This document shows positions 62,339 through 64,000 of a DNA stretch of 64,000 bases, in pieces. This stretch comes from G958295645 sp965242735 (lineage in GTDB: Bacteria; Gemmatimonadota; Gemmatimonadetes; Longimicrobiales; Gaopeijiaceae). The DNA lies in contig OZ251497.1 of assembly GCA_965242735.1 (NCBI GenBank), forward strand, positions 1,612,001 through 1,676,000. Direction: 5' to 3'. A program made the position numbers and the translations under genes. The notes under the pieces were generated by a model. The model had not been told where the DNA came from. It made no database searches and saw only the letters and a list, made by a program, of their open reading frames with translations. Within the stretch, counting starts at the first letter, position 1. The number at the start of each line of letters is the position of its first letter.

Positions 62339-63106
62339 CTATCCTCTTTCCGTTGCGAGCGCTCGGAGCTTCCGTTCCGCGCGACGCAGGTCCTCTTCGG
62401 TGTCGACGCCCCGCCCTGCCTTGGCGACGACGCCGACGCCGATCTCGATCCCGTGCTCCAAGGCGCGCAACTGCTCGAGTCCCTCCTCCGCTTCCAGCGG
62501 CGACGGGTCGAAGCGGACCCACCGCATCAACGACTCGCGACGGTAGGCGTAGACCCCGACGTGCCGCAGATGAAGTCCTTGGCGCCAAACCTGGCCGGCG
62601 TCCGATCCCTCGCGACGATGAGGAAGATGAGGAATCGGGGCCCTTGAGAAGTATAGCGCCCTGCCTTGCTCCGTCTTGGCCACCTTGACAACCGACGGGT
62701 CGCGCAGCTCCGCCTCGCTGCGCACGGGCGTGGCGCACGTCCCCACGGCGAACCCCGCCTCGACCATGGCCACCGACGCGCGCACCACGCCGGGCTCGAG
62801 CAGCGGCTCGTCGCCCTGAATGTTGACCACCACGTCCCAGTCTGCGCCGCATTGCTCGGCCGCGGCCGCCACGCGGTCGGTGCCGGAGGGATGGCCGGCG
62901 CTCGTCATGACGACCTCCGCGCCCGCGTCGGAGCACGCCCGCGCAATCTCCTCGGAATCCGTGGCGACGACCAAGCGGTCCGTCAGCCCCCCCGCCCGTC
63001 TCCAGACCCGCACGATCATGGGAACGCCGCACAGCCGTCGCAGGGGCTTGCGAGGCAGTCGAGTCGATCCGATGCGGGCCGGAATGACGCCCAGGACCCG
63101 CGTCAC
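62339..63106 (-). CDS. kdsB: CMP-Kdo synthetase
   Basis: Activates Kdo with CTP for transfer to lipid A. It is 255 residues from GTG 63106 (GTGA overlap with pabA). Motifs are VIPARIGSTRLPRKPLRRLC, VATDSEEIARACSDAGAEVV, TSAGHPSGTDRVAAAAEQ, VVNIQGDEPLLEP, ALYFSRAPIPHL, HVGVYAYRRESLMRWV and GVDTEEDLRRAE. The pyrG start lies 6 bases downstream. Confidence 0.96.
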   Translation of the reverse strand: MTRVLGVIPARIGSTRLPRKPLRRLCGVPMIVRVWRRAGGLTDRLVVATDSEEIARACSDAGAEVVMTSAGHPSGTDRVAAAAEQCGADWDVVVNIQGDEPLLEPGVVRASVAMVEAGFAVGTCATPVRSEAELRDPSVVKVAKTEQGRALYFSRAPIPHLPHRREGSDAGQVWRQGLHLRHVGVYAYRRESLMRWVRFDPSPLEAEEGLEQLRALEHGIEIGVGVVAKAGRGVDTEEDLRRAERKLRALATERG

Positions 63107-63675
63107 GCCGCGAGGAAATTCGCCAGGAGCCGCGGTCCTCCCTCCGTGAACCACGACTCGGGATGGAACTGAACGCCCCAGACCGGATGCTCGCGGTGCC
63201 GCATGGCCTGGATCTCGTCCCCGTCGGCGGGATCCGCGCTCCACGCGATCGGCGCCAGGCCCGGCGGCAGGTCCGGCGAGGTGACGAGCGAGTGGTACCG
63301 CGCCACGCGCAACGGCGAAGGAAGGCCTTCGAACAACGGGTCGCCTTCGTGCCGGACGACGCCGATCTTCCCGTGGAGGCAACGCGCGGCGGCGACGGTC
63401 CTGCCGCCGTACGCCTCGCCGACGGCTTGGTGCCCCAGGCAGACGCCCAGCGTCGGAACGCGCGGCCCCAGCTCGCGGACGGCCTCGACGCTGATGCCTG
63501 CCCGGGCCGGCGTGCACGGCCCTGGGGACAGGACCAGCCTCGTGACGCCCGCTTCCCGCAGTTCGGCCACCGTCACCTCGTCGTTGCGAAACACGCGGGG
63601 CTCCGCGCCCAGGCTGCCGAACGCCTGCGCTAGGTTCCACGTGAAGGAGTCGTAGTTGTCGATGAGGGCGAGCAT
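63103..63675 (-). CDS. pabA: Class I glutamine amidotransferase (anthranilate / aminodeoxychorismate synthase component II)
   Basis: Releases ammonia from glutamine for the chorismate-using partner in tryptophan or folate synthesis. It is 190 residues from ATG 63675 (MLALIDNYDSFTWNLAQAF), the family start; longer frames are shadows. Catalytic Cys is in LGVCLGHQAVGEAYGG and the His/Glu pair in VQFHPESWFTEGG; LSPGPCTPARAG is the glutamine loop. No trpE or pabB is in the window, so TrpG and PabA cannot be separated. Confidence 0.93.
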   Translation of the reverse strand: MLALIDNYDSFTWNLAQAFGSLGAEPRVFRNDEVTVAELREAGVTRLVLSPGPCTPARAGISVEAVRELGPRVPTLGVCLGHQAVGEAYGGRTVAAARCLHGKIGVVRHEGDPLFEGLPSPLRVARYHSLVTSPDLPPGLAPIAWSADPADGDEIQAMRHREHPVWGVQFHPESWFTEGGPRLLANFLAA

Positions 63676-63767
63676 GGGGAGCCTGCGGGCGTTGCCGGGC
63701 GCCGGACGACGCCGGCGGGAGCGCCGTCGCGGGAGAGCGAGGACAAGGGCGAGATCACCGTCCAAGC

Positions 63768-64000
63768 ATGTACGACAAGTGTCTGATCTGCAACCGTCCG
63801 TTCGAGCGCGCCGCCATGCTGGGCGACATGCCCGCCGGCGACCGCGTGGCCTACGACCCGGATCGCGGCCGCTTGTGGGCCCTCTGCCGAGGATGCGAGC
63901 GATGGTCGCTGGCGCCGGTGGAATCTCGCTGGGAAGCGCTGGAGGACCTCGAGCGCTTGGTTCGCGACCAGGGCCGGCTGCTCGCGGAGACGGCCAACGT
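63768..64000 (+). CDS. Zinc-ribbon protein, N-terminal part, cut by the window edge
   Basis: Frame open from ATG 63768 to the last base, 77 residues visible. It begins MYDKCLICNRPFERAAMLGD and has two CxxC pairs (CLIC and CRGC, about 35 residues apart), a treble-clef or zinc-ribbon pattern, followed by a helical region (WEALEDLERLVRDQG). It is divergent from pabA; the 92-base gap between them must hold both promoters but none is obvious. Family not recognised. Confidence 0.6.
   Translation, partial: MYDKCLICNRPFERAAMLGDMPAGDRVAYDPDRGRLWALCRGCERWSLAPVESRWEALEDLERLVRDQGRLLAETAN

Overview
The window is uniformly GC-rich and gene-dense, with very short or overlapping gene junctions and many GTG starts, often in a GTGA stop/start overlap. 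The gene content points to a diderm, LPS-making bacterium, probably Gemmatimonadota or a close relative. It has Lipid A, Kdo, Lpt, Lol and Bam genes, yet also McsA-McsB-ClpC (arginine-phosphate proteolysis), the bacillithiol ligase BshC, an LpxC-FabZ fusion of Bacteroidota type and six-bladed beta-propeller proteins. The phylum assignment is inference; no rRNA lies in the window. No transposase, integrase, phage gene or CRISPR array was seen.

Positions 1-39.4 kb are almost entirely plus strand. The order is: prfB (with an intact +1 frameshift site), lysS, a LolC/E permease and lolD, mcsA-mcsB-clpC, bamA-skp-lpxD, a small exported Cys-rich peptide with a truncated thioredoxin and a beta-propeller gene, lpxC/fabZ-lpxA-Gfo/Idh-lpxB-lpxK, a methyltransferase, bshC, murJ, uvrC, a TPR lipoprotein, tRNA-Gly(CCC), a DUF512 protein, der, one plsY-gpsA fusion, a MerR regulator, surE, a DUF368 membrane protein, tRNA-Arg(CCT, minus strand) and an LVIVD-repeat protein.

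Positions 39.4-63.7 kb are almost entirely minus strand. In window order they hold a secreted Ig-like/M30-type metallopeptidase, gamma-glutamyltransferase, one plus-strand TPR membrane protein, a beta-propeller protein, a beta-lactamase-fold hydrolase, proline dehydrogenase, a glycosyltransferase group with wecB, then rpoN-lptB-lptA-lptC-kdsD-kdsC-kdsA-pyrG-kdsB-pabA. Transcription runs the other way, from pabA down to rpoN. A zinc-ribbon gene starts divergently at the right edge.

Together the two halves cover most of outer-membrane biogenesis: lipid A synthesis, Kdo synthesis and activation with the CTP synthase that feeds it, LPS transport, lipoprotein sorting and beta-barrel assembly. The Kdo transferase waaA, lpxH/lpxI and lptD-G are not in the window.

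The most unusual signal is a set of short, imperfect direct duplications sitting at gene boundaries, often around the GTGA overlap itself (lpxK end, plsY/gpsA joint, surE/DUF368, metallopeptidase start, propeller start, DPM-synthase end, wecB/GT4, rpoN/GT2, kdsD/lptC). Several have a period of 72-80 bp. One appears to have turned plsY and gpsA into a single 600-residue protein. A second candidate system is the Cys-rich peptide/thioredoxin/beta-propeller cassette at 13.3-15.2 kb.
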